NCBI RefSeq assembly: GCF_047338595.1
Contig: NZ_JBLFBO010000001.1
Location: 124,001-188,000 of the forward strand
From: Nitrospira_D sp019636945
GTDB taxonomy: Bacteria; Nitrospirota; Nitrospiria; Nitrospirales; Nitrospiraceae
Length of the DNA stretch: 64,000 bases
Direction of reading: 5' to 3'
Of this stretch, positions 16,094-24,093 are shown piece by piece (position 1 is the first letter of the stretch; each line of letters opens with the position of its first letter). The position numbers and the translations under genes were made by a program. Under the pieces are notes generated by a model. It had not been told where the DNA came from. It worked only from the letters and a program-made list of their open reading frames with translations, and did no database searches.

Positions 16094-16246
16094 ATGTTTC
16101 GCCATCCCCGTTACCTCGAGATTCCATGGGACGTCCATTGGGATGAGAAGGAATCCGGGTCACAGCATCATCTGCTGCTCATGCTGATTCTGATCTTCAT
16201 GGTGATGTTTCTGATCGGGGTTGGTGTGACAAGCGGTCTTGCATAG
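16094..16246 (+). CDS. 50-residue single-pass membrane protein
   Basis: A small gene with AGGAGG five bases before the ATG. The N-terminal half is polar (MFRHPRYLEIPWDVHWDEKE), and residues 27-48 form one membrane segment rich in Leu, Ile and Met (LLLMLILIFMVMFLIGVGV). I recognise no family. It lies between hsp20 and a phosphoribosyltransferase gene on the same strand and is probably part of that transcript. Confidence 0.6.
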   Translation: MFRHPRYLEIPWDVHWDEKESGSQHHLLLMLILIFMVMFLIGVGVTSGLA

Positions 16247-16293
16247 ATTGGCAGATTTACTTGGTTGAGCCAAGCAGACAACCAGAGGTTCGT

Positions 16294-16986
16294 GTGACGT
16301 TTAAGAATCGCGAAGAAGCTGGTCGACGGCTGGTCGATCGACTGCTCCAGTATCGTGAAAACCCGGCAGCAGTCATCCTGGCACTTCCTCGTGGAGGGGT
16401 GGCAGTCGGGTATCAGCTGAGCCTGGGGCTGCACCTTCCCCTGGATGTGTTCATCACCAGAAAACTGGGCGCGCCGGACAACTCCGAGTATGCACTCGGC
16501 GCGGTGGGGGAGACCGGAATAGTCTATCTCAACCCGGATGCCAGGGCGACGTATGGTCTGTCTCGTGCGGACATTGAGGATGTGGTCCAGGTGCAGCAGC
16601 GAGAGATCGCTCGCCGGCAAACGCTTTACCGCCAGGGCCGGCACCTGCCCACGTTGACCGACCGCATCGTCATCCTCGTCGATGACGGCATCGCGACCGG
16701 TTCCACATTCTTCGCATCGGTCCAATCCATCAGACACTTCAAACCAGGTCGCCTGATCGGCGCCATTCCGGTCGGCCCGGTGGAGACCATCCACGAAGCC
16801 CGTAGGCAGGTGGATGAGTTGGTGGTCCTTGCCACACCGGATCCATTCTGGGCCGTGGGCAATCACTACATAGACTTTGCCCAGGTCAGCGATCACGACG
16901 TGGTGGAGTACCTCAACCTGGCGGACGAATCGCTGTTGGAGTGGAAGGAACGGGCACACGCGTCAACAACCTCGCCGCCGCGCTAA
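16294..16986 (+). CDS. phosphoribosyltransferase-family protein
   Basis: A 230-residue member of the predicted PRTase family often found in stress gene groups. It has VTFKNREEAGRRLVDRL, ILALPRGGVAVGYQL, DVFITRKLGAPDN and the PRPP-binding loop VILVDDGIATGSTFFA (about 130-145). Substrate and reaction are not established for this subfamily. I chose GTG 16294, which has GAGG five bases upstream; a TTG at 16261 would add 11 residues without a ribosome site. The next gene follows by 9 bp. Confidence 0.85.
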   Translation: MTFKNREEAGRRLVDRLLQYRENPAAVILALPRGGVAVGYQLSLGLHLPLDVFITRKLGAPDNSEYALGAVGETGIVYLNPDARATYGLSRADIEDVVQVQQREIARRQTLYRQGRHLPTLTDRIVILVDDGIATGSTFFASVQSIRHFKPGRLIGAIPVGPVETIHEARRQVDELVVLATPDPFWAVGNHYIDFAQVSDHDVVEYLNLADESLLEWKERAHASTTSPPR

Positions 16987-16995
16987 GGGAGCAGT

Positions 16996-17496
16996 ATGAC
17001 AGCTAAAACAAAGACATCCGCCGGCCTGGGAGCTCGACATGATCGGACTGTCCAGGAGTATCAACACGACACCTATAAGCTGCGCGGAAAACTCAGGGAA
17101 CCGACGGTCTGCACCGAATGCGGAGCCGTGTTTCATAAGGGACGATGGACCTGGGGCGCGAAACCGCTGGACGCTGATGAGATCACCTGCCCCGCTTGCA
17201 TGAGAATCCGTGACAAGTACCCCAAGGGCCTTGTCACGCTCAAAGGCGCTTTTAAGGATGACCAGCATGAACAAGTGACCGGCCTGGTGAGGAATGCGGA
17301 GGAAACTGAGAAACGTGAACACCCCCTGTCTCGAATCATGTCGATCGAAACCAAACCCGAAGGCCTCGTCATCTCCACGACTGACAGCCATCTGCCTCGG
17401 CGAATCGGTGAGGCATTGAAGCATGCGTATCATGGCGAGCTGGAGTTGCATTACGACAAGGATGAAGATTTTGTGCGCGTCACATGGACGAGATGA
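16996..17496 (+). CDS. BCAM0308-family zinc-binding protein
   Basis: A 166-residue protein with CTECGAVFHKGRW (about 39-51) and CPACMRIRDKYPKG (about 65-78), a four-Cys zinc site. The C-terminal part (VISTTDSHLPRRIGEALKHA, LHYDKDEDFVRVTW) is conserved in the BCAM0308 group as I know it. No activity is established; the fold recalls archaeal NMD3-type zinc domains. It directly follows the phosphoribosyltransferase gene, with GGGAG before the ATG. Confidence 0.75.
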   Translation: MTAKTKTSAGLGARHDRTVQEYQHDTYKLRGKLREPTVCTECGAVFHKGRWTWGAKPLDADEITCPACMRIRDKYPKGLVTLKGAFKDDQHEQVTGLVRNAEETEKREHPLSRIMSIETKPEGLVISTTDSHLPRRIGEALKHAYHGELELHYDKDEDFVRVTWTR

Positions 17497-17554
17497 CACA
17501 TGGTTGACTCATGTTTATGATGCGCATCGATACCAGAAGGGGGGTCACTCGATC

Positions 17555-18097
17555 TTGAGAAGCCAGGCACCATCGACCATCACCCGTTTCATAATCGCCG
17601 TGGTCTTGATCGTGGGTATGGGTACAGCCGAGGCAAAAATCGTCGTGCCTCCGACCGGTTCAGTGATCGAAGTCGACCAGGCAACGCTCAAAGCCGTGCT
17701 CGGTGCCTTTGAGCAGGCAGAAGAAGCCATCAAAACCCATGACCTCGACAAGGTCATGAGCATGTACGCTTCTCAATACAACTATCACGGGCTGAAGAAG
17801 GATGATCTCCGAACAATCTGGAAAGAGCTGTTTGAGGAGTATCAGAATATTGCCAGCACCCACCTCTTCACAAAGATAGCCAGGGTCGGAGCGGGTCGCG
17901 ACGCCGTGCTGGAGATCACCTGTACCGGCCACCTCTGGGCAAAATCAAAGACCAGCGGCCTCTATGTCCCCATCGACAGTTGGCATGAGGAAATACACTA
18001 CCTCGTCCTCGAAGATAGAGCGTGGCGTCTTCGCGGCAATCTCGGTGAATCACCGCGCGTGCTTCCATTCGGGACCGCCCCACATCCGCTGTTTTGA
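17555..18097 (+). CDS. exported NTF2/SnoaL-like protein
   Basis: A 180-residue protein with a signal peptide (TRFIIAVVLIVGMGTAEA) and an NTF2-like fold in the mature part: LGAFEQAEEAIKTHDLDKVM, MYASQYNYHG, WKELFEEYQNI, DSWHEEIHYLVLEDRAWRL. Such domains are often non-enzymatic ligand or cation-binding folds. The start is a TTG at 17555, ten bases after AAGGGGGG. The frame runs back to 17423 but overlaps the preceding gene. It lies 25 bp upstream of the universal stress protein gene. Confidence 0.65.
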   Translation: MRSQAPSTITRFIIAVVLIVGMGTAEAKIVVPPTGSVIEVDQATLKAVLGAFEQAEEAIKTHDLDKVMSMYASQYNYHGLKKDDLRTIWKELFEEYQNIASTHLFTKIARVGAGRDAVLEITCTGHLWAKSKTSGLYVPIDSWHEEIHYLVLEDRAWRLRGNLGESPRVLPFGTAPHPLF

Positions 18098-18122
18098 TGA
18101 ATCGGATGGGAAAGGCTATGGC

Positions 18123-18980
18123 ATGAGAGTCATCATCGGCGTCGACTGGTCGGATCAGACATTCGCTGCGGTCGCCCAGACGTTCCACCTCTATCATCCC
18201 ACCGATGTCACGTTGGTCCACGGCATCGAATTAGGGATGCTGGAGCATCCGTTTGTGGCCCAAGCGGGCAACGTGCAAGGGTACGACGATTTCCGCCGTG
18301 CAATGGTCGATTCGGGGCGACAAGTCGTGGAACGTGCTGCTGCTATGGTCCCGGCGGAGGTCACGTCGATCAGGAAGGTCAACGAGGTCAGCAATCCCGC
18401 TCAGCTTATCCTCGATAGTGCGAACAATCTATCGGCCGATTTGGTCGTGATTGGAGCTCGTGGGCGGAACCGTTTGTCCGAAGTCGTTCTTGGCAGCGTA
18501 TCCCATCGCGTACTGTTGCACAGCTCCCGCCCGACCTTGATCGTCAGAGGTGCGGCACGCAAGATTCAACGGGTGCTCGTTGCTATTGAGGATCGAGACG
18601 ATGCCGACCGAGTCGTCCGATGGCTGACGCAGCATCCCTTCGTCGATCCCGTCGAACTGTGTGTGATCCACGCTGTCGTCCCGATCGGGGTTAATGAGCC
18701 CTATGTCGGACCGGAAATCAGCGCCTGGCTGGACGATGTGCAACGATATGCGGAGGAGCTTGTCAAATCGACCGCCGGCAAACTTGTCAGCGCTCACCAT
18801 ACGGTGACTACGAAAGTGGTCCAAGGGAATCCCGTCGCCGTGATCGAACAGGAGGCGAAGGATATGGATTTAGTGGTCGTGACCTCTCATGGACGAAAGG
18901 GAATTTCCCGCTTTCTCCTAGGCAGTGTCTCGCATGCGGTCGTGCATCATGTTACCTGTCCGGTGTTGGTCCTACGGTGA
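18123..18980 (+). CDS. tandem-domain universal stress protein
   Basis: A 285-residue protein with two UspA domains, about 1-142 and 146-285. Each has the nucleotide-binding motif: GARGRNRLSEVVLGSVSHRV near 113-132 and TSHGRKGISRFLLGSVSHAV near 253-272. Tandem USPs bind ATP or signal molecules and act in stress survival. ATG 18123 is chosen over the longer frame from 17964, which overlaps the preceding gene. It continues the plus-strand stress run. Confidence 0.93.
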   Translation: MRVIIGVDWSDQTFAAVAQTFHLYHPTDVTLVHGIELGMLEHPFVAQAGNVQGYDDFRRAMVDSGRQVVERAAAMVPAEVTSIRKVNEVSNPAQLILDSANNLSADLVVIGARGRNRLSEVVLGSVSHRVLLHSSRPTLIVRGAARKIQRVLVAIEDRDDADRVVRWLTQHPFVDPVELCVIHAVVPIGVNEPYVGPEISAWLDDVQRYAEELVKSTAGKLVSAHHTVTTKVVQGNPVAVIEQEAKDMDLVVVTSHGRKGISRFLLGSVSHAVVHHVTCPVLVLR

Positions 18981-18991
18981 AAGGATTGAAG

Positions 18992-19351
18992 ATGAAGACG
19001 ATGCTGCTCTTCGCGATGGCACTCATTTCCGTCTCGACTCCTATAGTCTTTGCTCAAGTGATCCGCGGGGATACGAGAGCCGGCCAAGCTGTCTATGAGC
19101 AACAGTGCCTCCGTTGTCATGGGGTCACACTTGACGGGAACGGTTCTGACAGCAAGGACTTGGTCATCCCGCCGGCCAATCTTCAATCCAAACAGAGTCG
19201 ATCCAAGACCGATTGGGAACTCCTGGTGGCGATCTCTAACGGCGTGCTGTTCAGTCCCATGCACGGCTTTCGAGGGAAGCTGACTGATCAGCAAATGCTG
19301 GATGTGCTCTCCTACATTAGGTCCGTCGCACAACCGGATCTCACCAGTTAG
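18992..19351 (+). CDS. small periplasmic cytochrome c (one haem)
   Basis: A 119-residue protein with a signal peptide (MKTMLLFAMALISVSTPIVF) and one CLRCH haem site. The distal Met is probably in VLFSPMHGFRG. The protein at 25724-26083 shares ANx2-x6-TD and GVLFSPMHG and is a close paralogue. It starts 11 bp after the universal stress protein stop; a GTG at 18977 overlapping that stop is also possible. Likely a soluble electron carrier, partner unknown. Confidence 0.88.
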   Translation: MKTMLLFAMALISVSTPIVFAQVIRGDTRAGQAVYEQQCLRCHGVTLDGNGSDSKDLVIPPANLQSKQSRSKTDWELLVAISNGVLFSPMHGFRGKLTDQQMLDVLSYIRSVAQPDLTS

Positions 19352-19357
19352 CGTAGG

Positions 19358-20512
19358 GTGTCGGTCCAGCTCACAAAGCAGTTGTGCTTCCTGCCTCGCC
19401 TCGCGATACAACTGTTCATCCTTCTCCTCTGCGGCTGGGCAAGTGCCTTGCCAGGAGAGACGAATCCGGATATCGAGGTGTTCGTCCGAGCCGGATGCCC
19501 GCATTGTGAAGCGGCAAAGATCTTCCTCGACGACCTTCGACGTGAGCGCCCGTCGCTTCAGATTGCCCTCTACGACATCGCCGCAGACTCCGCTGCGCGA
19601 CAGCGACTTGAAACATTGGCAAGCGATCACGGAGTCACCACAATCGGCGTACCGACCTTTGTCATCGGCACAGAGGTGCTCATCGGATTTCAGTCCGCCG
19701 ACACGACTGGAGCTGAGATCCTCGCCAAACTGGATCTGACCGCACAAGGTACCGCCTCGCAACCGTCTGACGATGGCATCGAGGCAGGATGGTTCGGCCG
19801 ACTTCGCGTTCACGAGCTCGGCCTTCCGCTCTTCACCCTTCTCATCGGGCTACTTGACGGCTTCAACCCTTGTGCGATGTGGGTCCTGCTCTTTCTCCTG
19901 TCGCTGCTGGTCAATCTGCACGATCGGCGAAAAATAGCGCTCATCGCCGGCACTTTCGTCGCTGTGAGCGGGTTGTTCTACTTCGCCTTCATGGCCGCTT
20001 GGCTGAATATGTTTCTTCTGCTCGGCTTCTCACGCGCGGCCCAGATCACGTTGGGCAGCGTCGCGCTTCTCGTGGGGGCGGTCAATATCAAGGACTTCTT
20101 TGCCTTCCATGCCGGTATCTCGCTCAGCATTCCCGAATCCGCGAGACCGGGACTCTACGTCAGAATTCGCCGCATCCTTCAAGCGGAATATCTCGCCGGG
20201 GCCTTGGCGGGCGTCGTCGTACTGGCCGGCCTGGTCAATACGATCGAACTGCTCTGTACGGCAGGGTTTCCAGCGGTCTACACCCAGATTCTGACGATGC
20301 AACAGTTGCCGACCTGGCAATACTATGCCTATCTCGGCCTGTATAACCTGGCCTACATTCTTGATGACACCGTCATGGTAACGATCGCAGTGATCACGTT
20401 GAGCCGAAGAAAATTACAGGAACAAGCGGGCCGCTGGTTGAAACTAGCCAGCGGGTTGGTCATGGCCTCTCTAGGAGTGATTCTACTTTTCCATCCTGAG
20501 AGGTTGCTCTGA
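19358..20512 (+). CDS. glutaredoxin-CcdA/DsbD-like fusion membrane protein
   Basis: A 384-residue protein. After an N-terminal hydrophobic segment (about 12-32) comes a glutaredoxin-like domain with AGCPHC (about 44-49) and the cis-Pro GVPTFV (about 97-102). Residues 150-380 form six or more membrane segments of CcdA/DsbD type with FNPCAM (about 170) and ELLCTAGFPAV (about 292-302), the likely transmembrane Cys pair. It should move reducing equivalents across the membrane, perhaps for cytochrome c maturation or periplasmic thiol repair. The GTG start is 6 bp after the cytochrome gene. Confidence 0.85.
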   Translation: MSVQLTKQLCFLPRLAIQLFILLLCGWASALPGETNPDIEVFVRAGCPHCEAAKIFLDDLRRERPSLQIALYDIAADSAARQRLETLASDHGVTTIGVPTFVIGTEVLIGFQSADTTGAEILAKLDLTAQGTASQPSDDGIEAGWFGRLRVHELGLPLFTLLIGLLDGFNPCAMWVLLFLLSLLVNLHDRRKIALIAGTFVAVSGLFYFAFMAAWLNMFLLLGFSRAAQITLGSVALLVGAVNIKDFFAFHAGISLSIPESARPGLYVRIRRILQAEYLAGALAGVVVLAGLVNTIELLCTAGFPAVYTQILTMQQLPTWQYYAYLGLYNLAYILDDTVMVTIAVITLSRRKLQEQAGRWLKLASGLVMASLGVILLFHPERLL

Positions 20513-20617
20513 AAGAGCACCTCACCTCAACACCACAACGTGCCCGCTGCGACTGGGTTGGTATTTGTGCATCTTCCCTCATCACCTTGCTCACCGGCCC
20601 CCACGCAGCGGAGATGA

Positions 20618-20773
20618 CCCGGGGAGTCAAACGGTATTGAAGCCTTTGAAGAAACCTTGCTGTGGTTATCGCGTCTTGTTGAAGAAATTCTCAAGATCAG
20701 CGAATTCGATCTGAATTCGATCTTCGCTCTGCCGGTGAGTGCTGGGGGCAGGCCGATTGCGTTGAGCAACTAA
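20618..20773 (+). other. open stretch resembling a protein C-terminus, possible gene remnant
   Basis: A 51-codon open frame on the plus strand reads IEAFEETLLWLSRLVEEI then LKISEFDLNSIFALPVSAGG. It is helical and protein-like in composition, but it has no normal start codon after the TGA at 20615-20617. It converges on the membrane-protein gene and marks the left border of the accessory island. It may be the tail of a truncated gene. Confidence 0.25.
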
Positions 20774-21126
20774 GACCAGAGCCAGACGGCTAGCCAGATG
20801 CAACTTCCAACAATACATGCGATTGCACCCATCCCAACCCACGAAACCCACTTTGGAACAATGCCAGTTCCTGCTGTCGCCTCCCATAAACAGTTTTGCC
20901 CCTTTTCCGGAAGCAGTAGGGCTGCATCGACCTCTAAGAACCCTGGCACATACTTCTCGATATAGTGGCGCATGAGAACAATGTTCAGTCCGTATAGAAC
21001 AACTGCGAAGCTCACCAGGACCAGAGCTCCGCTCCAGAATGGTAACCCCGTGAGCTTAATGAATAGAGAGGCCACCATGGTGGAGAGGATTACTAGAAAC
21101 GCAAAGTTAACGATAAAATTTATCAT
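20770..21126 (-). CDS. small membrane protein coupled to the SIR2-like gene
   Basis: A 118-residue protein with three membrane segments: about 4-24, 31-52 and 93-116. A soluble loop of about 40 residues (HYIEKYVPGFLEVDAALLLP) lies between the second and third. No family is recognisable. Its ATG overlaps the SIR2-like stop (ATGA at 21123-21126), so the two are translated together. A membrane partner fused by overlap to an NAD-binding protein is a layout common in phage-defence operons; that role is an inference. Confidence 0.7.
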   Translation of the reverse strand: MINFIVNFAFLVILSTMVASLFIKLTGLPFWSGALVLVSFAVVLYGLNIVLMRHYIEKYVPGFLEVDAALLLPEKGQNCLWEATAGTGIVPKWVSWVGMGAIACIVGSCIWLAVWLWS

Positions 21127-22202
21127 TGCATCACACCGATTGAGGTATCTACATAGTCTCGGAATGTCTTTTGTGCCGTTTCGAAATGATAATGATGTTT
21201 AGCTCTCTTTATTTCCTCATCAACAGGGTTCACATAAATGACTCTGCATCCAGTTTTAACCTTACTCGCCATTAATCCAAGTAGCTCACAGAGGAAAGGA
21301 TCGTCATTCGCATTTTCATGAGGTAAATGAATACCTATGATCTCGACCAAGACTGCCTCCCGTGCGCGAGACTTTGCCCTTTCTTGAATCCTCAACAATA
21401 GTTCAGGGTTGGCTTGAGGCCTCTTTCCTGGTGCATAAGTGGCGATTATGAGTTCGTCTGGGTCTCGGCCAATGAGAGAAGCCACACTCTGAACTTGCTT
21501 GTAACTAGGCCTGCCATCAGCTTCAAGACTGTGGGTGATCGGGATTGTGCCATCATCATTGGCACTTCCCTCAAGATCTCCGATCCAATTTATGGATCCG
21601 TGAGGCTTTAGCACCTCAATAGGTCGATCCCCCTTTTCTCCAATGCAATAATTTACATGCGTACACAGACATTGTGATTCTCCATCGTGTGGACCGTCGA
21701 AAAGAACACGACAAATTGCACGCTCAAGCAGGCAGTCGTAATTTAAAGTAACGAGGGATGCGTTAGACCATTCTTGGCTCGTAGCGAAACTTTTTCTCAA
21801 GAAGGCATCGTATATATCTGGCTGTTCAATAAAAGAGTCATCTACTCGTGGCTCATCATTGCGCATTAGCGGAAACATGGGCGGAGTCATGGAGCCCGCC
21901 ATAAGAAAGTTCAGCTTTGCGAGAAGGTCCCACTCCTGGCGCTCAGAGAGATGAGTAGCCAATCGTTCAAATGGCTGCACGTTTGCTAAAAGTTGCTTCA
22001 GTTTGTTACGCACTCCATGGGAAGCAGTCACCGAATCAGTTGTAACATCGTAGGAGTCCCATTCTCGCAGCTCAGAACACTTCTTCCCTAAGTACCTCTC
22101 CACATAATCATGAAGCGTAATGCCCAAGGGAGGGCGATGCTCCAATCTCGCCCCATGAGAGGCACCTGCTCCAAACAACACAATTCTACGACAGGGCTGC
22201 AT
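21123..22202 (-). CDS. SIR2-like domain protein
   Basis: A 359-residue protein. VLFGAGASHGARL (about 8-20) is the nucleotide-binding start of SIR2_2-type domains, LVTLNYDCLLERA (about 149-161) carries the conserved Asn-Tyr-Asp, and EVLKPHGSINW (about 196-206) the catalytic-type His. C-terminal residues IIGIHLPHENANDD and VIYVNPVDEE fit the end of the same fold. SIR2-like proteins in bacterial defence act as NAD hydrolases; the activity is not shown here. Composition is more AT-rich than the flanking genes, and neighbours include toxin-antitoxin genes. Confidence 0.8.
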   Translation of the reverse strand: MQPCRRIVLFGAGASHGARLEHRPPLGITLHDYVERYLGKKCSELREWDSYDVTTDSVTASHGVRNKLKQLLANVQPFERLATHLSERQEWDLLAKLNFLMAGSMTPPMFPLMRNDEPRVDDSFIEQPDIYDAFLRKSFATSQEWSNASLVTLNYDCLLERAICRVLFDGPHDGESQCLCTHVNYCIGEKGDRPIEVLKPHGSINWIGDLEGSANDDGTIPITHSLEADGRPSYKQVQSVASLIGRDPDELIIATYAPGKRPQANPELLLRIQERAKSRAREAVLVEIIGIHLPHENANDDPFLCELLGLMASKVKTGCRVIYVNPVDEEIKRAKHHYHFETAQKTFRDYVDTSIGVMQ

Positions 22203-22348
22203 TCTAACTTGTGACCTTAGTGTGGCCTGAAGGAGTCAACGAGGATTTAAGGAGTCAGTCCTTGTCGAGCCATTGAGAACCAAGCGCCACCCTCAACAGG
22301 CAACTCAAGGCGATACTAGAAATATCTGCGGTGATTTCCTACATGCGA

Positions 22349-22374
22349 CCACATTATTTTCTATAAATGTGGTG
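22349..22374 (-). terminator. hairpin after the lipoprotein gene
   Basis: An 8-bp perfect stem, ACCACATT and AATGTGGT with a 10-bp loop, begins 3 bp beyond the TAA of the lipoprotein gene at 22377. The position suits a terminator or an mRNA-stabilising hairpin for that gene; there is no strong U-tract. Confidence 0.4.
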
Positions 22375-22376
22375 AT

Positions 22377-22820
22377 TTAGCGCGGGATCTTTATATTTTG
22401 TCGGTTCCTTTCATACCAATCTGCCCATGAATCCATAAGCGCTGATCCTTGAATCTCCTCATAAGGCCTGTCGTTTGTCCAAGAGCTAATACGAAGCTCA
22501 ATTCCTTTTTGGAAATAAAGACGATAGTTCTTCGGTAACTCAGAATGCGCTTTCGCCAGAACTTTGTCTGTTGTAATGTTTGCCTCACGGAGTGCGCTCT
22601 TGTACAAAGAGAGGGTTTCGTCCAATTCCGATTTGGATATGAGCCCAGCCCCTCGCCTGTTTGACAACTCATGCGCTTGAACCACAAAGCTGATTGATTG
22701 GATGAAATGCTCAGCATCTTCCTTTTCACCCTGAGACCACTGCTGGCCGCATCCCATCGGCGAGGCTATCAGGGCTGAATATAGCAGCCATTGTAATAGG
22801 TGATTCACTCTGCACTCCAA
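22377..22820 (-). CDS. putative lipoprotein in the accessory island
   Basis: A 147-residue protein with a hydrophobic N-terminus and a lipobox-like ASPMGC at about 20-24. The mature part is helical and charged (SKSELDETLSLYKSALREA, DSWADWYERNRQN). I recognise no family. An in-frame GTG at 22808 is another possible start. It is upstream of the SIR2-like gene on the same strand, with a hairpin between them, so it is probably not in the same transcript. Confidence 0.5.
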   Translation of the reverse strand: MECRVNHLLQWLLYSALIASPMGCGQQWSQGEKEDAEHFIQSISFVVQAHELSNRRGAGLISKSELDETLSLYKSALREANITTDKVLAKAHSELPKNYRLYFQKGIELRISSWTNDRPYEEIQGSALMDSWADWYERNRQNIKIPR

Positions 22821-22899
22821 CTCTCTGATCTCTCTAATCCGAAATCAAATAAGTTCACTTCGAACTAACCTTGTCTCATGTCAACGGGGTGAAACCTTC

Positions 22900-23205
22900 C
22901 TACCTCCCTAAGTCTAGTGCAACAACTTCACGTTCCACAGCTATACCCACTGCCCGACGTATAGCTTCCAACTCACATCGCTGCTGCAGGTTCATCCAGA
23001 ATTCTAGCGTGGTGGAAAAGCACCGCGCCAACCGCAGTGCCGTGCCTGCCATAATACCACGCCTCTCATTAGCAATCTCGTTAACACGTGTGGTCGTCAC
23101 ACCAAGGCGTTGGGCAAGGGTGTTGGCGGAGAGATTCAGCGGCTGAATGAACTCTTTCCGCAAGATTTCTCCAGGATGGATAGGCGGCAATCGTTTCTTA
23201 CACAT
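22900..23205 (-). CDS. HigA-type antitoxin / XRE regulator
   Basis: A 101-residue protein with the HigA/VapI pattern: IHPGEILRKEFIQPLNLSAN, TLAQRLGVTTTRVNEIANER, GTALRLARCFSTTLEFWMNL. The HTH is at about 30-55. A HigB-type toxin gene, normally just upstream, is not there; instead a BrnA-like gene precedes it by 11 bp. It may be a solitary regulator or pair with a distant toxin. Confidence 0.85.
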   Translation of the reverse strand: MCKKRLPPIHPGEILRKEFIQPLNLSANTLAQRLGVTTTRVNEIANERRGIMAGTALRLARCFSTTLEFWMNLQQRCELEAIRRAVGIAVEREVVALDLGR

Positions 23206-23216
23206 CGCCGATCTCT

Positions 23217-23435
23217 TTACGACGCCCATTTCATGTGGAGCTTTCGGTGATGCATCGCGCAGTCTCGGAGGTACAGATTGATCAGGCTTTGATACGGGAT
23301 TCCCATGTCTTCCGCAATGGATTTGAAATAGGTCACCGTATCGCAGTCCAGCCGCATCGTGACCGGCTGTTTCAAATTCTTGATATACGGATTCTTGCGT
23401 CCGTTCATTTTTGAGAGATCGTAGTGTTTTCTCAT
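23217..23435 (-). CDS. BrnA/CopG-like antitoxin without adjacent toxin
   Basis: A 72-residue protein: HYDLSKMNGRKNPYIKNLKQ, then VTMRLDCDTVTYFKSIAEDM and GIPYQSLINLYLRDCA. This is the ribbon-helix-helix pattern of BrnA-type antitoxins. The matching BrnT toxin is not adjacent on either side. A TTG at 23447 is also in frame. It sits between a ParE-type pair and the HigA-like gene. Confidence 0.8.
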   Translation of the reverse strand: MRKHYDLSKMNGRKNPYIKNLKQPVTMRLDCDTVTYFKSIAEDMGIPYQSLINLYLRDCAMHHRKLHMKWAS

Positions 23436-23459
23436 AAGCCCGGCCAATAATGCCTTATC

Positions 23460-23756
23460 TTAAGTACGACTCTTCCACATATCTGGTTCCCGATGTAGAT
23501 GAAGTACGGCTAGAACGACAACATCGTCCGGCCCTTCAACGAAATACACCCCATAGGGAAAATGGCGAAGAAGTGCTCGCCTGACTTCGCCTTCTAACTG
23601 CGGGAACTGCTTTGAGTTGCTTTCAACCCGCTTAAAGACTTCGTCGAGTTCACTAAGAAACCGCATACCCAACCCAGATCGTTGGTCTTCGTACCACAAG
23701 GCAGCTGCTTGGATGTCCAGATCGGATTGGCGTTGGACGAGGAGTCGCCGTGCCAT
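23460..23756 (-). CDS. RelE/ParE-family toxin
   Basis: A 98-residue protein with the RelE/ParE layout: QSDLDIQAAALWYEDQRSGL, GMRFLSELDEVFKRVE, then the C-terminal strands FPYGVYFVEGPDDVVVLAVL ending near HLHREPDMW. It starts 8 bp after the antitoxin-type gene at 23765-24004, which makes them a toxin-antitoxin pair. The target (gyrase or ribosome-bound mRNA) cannot be told from sequence. Confidence 0.88.
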   Translation of the reverse strand: MARRLLVQRQSDLDIQAAALWYEDQRSGLGMRFLSELDEVFKRVESNSKQFPQLEGEVRRALLRHFPYGVYFVEGPDDVVVLAVLHLHREPDMWKSRT

Positions 23757-23764
23757 TCGTCAGA

Positions 23765-24004
23765 TCAGCGATCTCGCAACTTGGCTTCGATTTCTGTGCG
23801 AACATCAGCCCATGGGCGACCCGCAGTGTGATCTGCCCGATACGACTCTAGCCGTTCACGAATGATCCTTCGATGCCAATCGGGGACAGGAACCTGCTTA
23901 GGGATGGCTGCGATATGATCCCAGAGAGATTGAACAAAGTCGATCCGTTCTTCGACCGAGAGATCGTCGAATCCTGGAGGTGGAGAAGGGATTGGTTTGG
24001 GCAT
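23765..24004 (-). CDS. addiction-module antitoxin of the RelE/ParE pair
   Basis: A 79-residue protein of the short unstable-antitoxin family: LSVEERIDFVQSLWDHIA, then VPVPDWHRRIIRERLESYRA and GRPWADVRTEIEAKLR. The last segment is the usual toxin-contact helix. It is the first gene of the pair, in the usual antitoxin-toxin order. It marks the right edge of the accessory island. Confidence 0.85.
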   Translation of the reverse strand: MPKPIPSPPPGFDDLSVEERIDFVQSLWDHIAAIPKQVPVPDWHRRIIRERLESYRADHTAGRPWADVRTEIEAKLRDR

Positions 24005-24093
24005 ATTTCACACCAGCTACGGATCAAGTATAGCGCAAGCTATGGACTGTGAGAATAGCGGTCTTGAGAGAGAAAAAGACTCCGATCATCGGC

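Noticed and set aside
20527..20769. 80-codon minus-strand frame at the island border
   Set aside because: It has no ribosome site and overlaps the more protein-like plus-strand stretch at 20618-20773.
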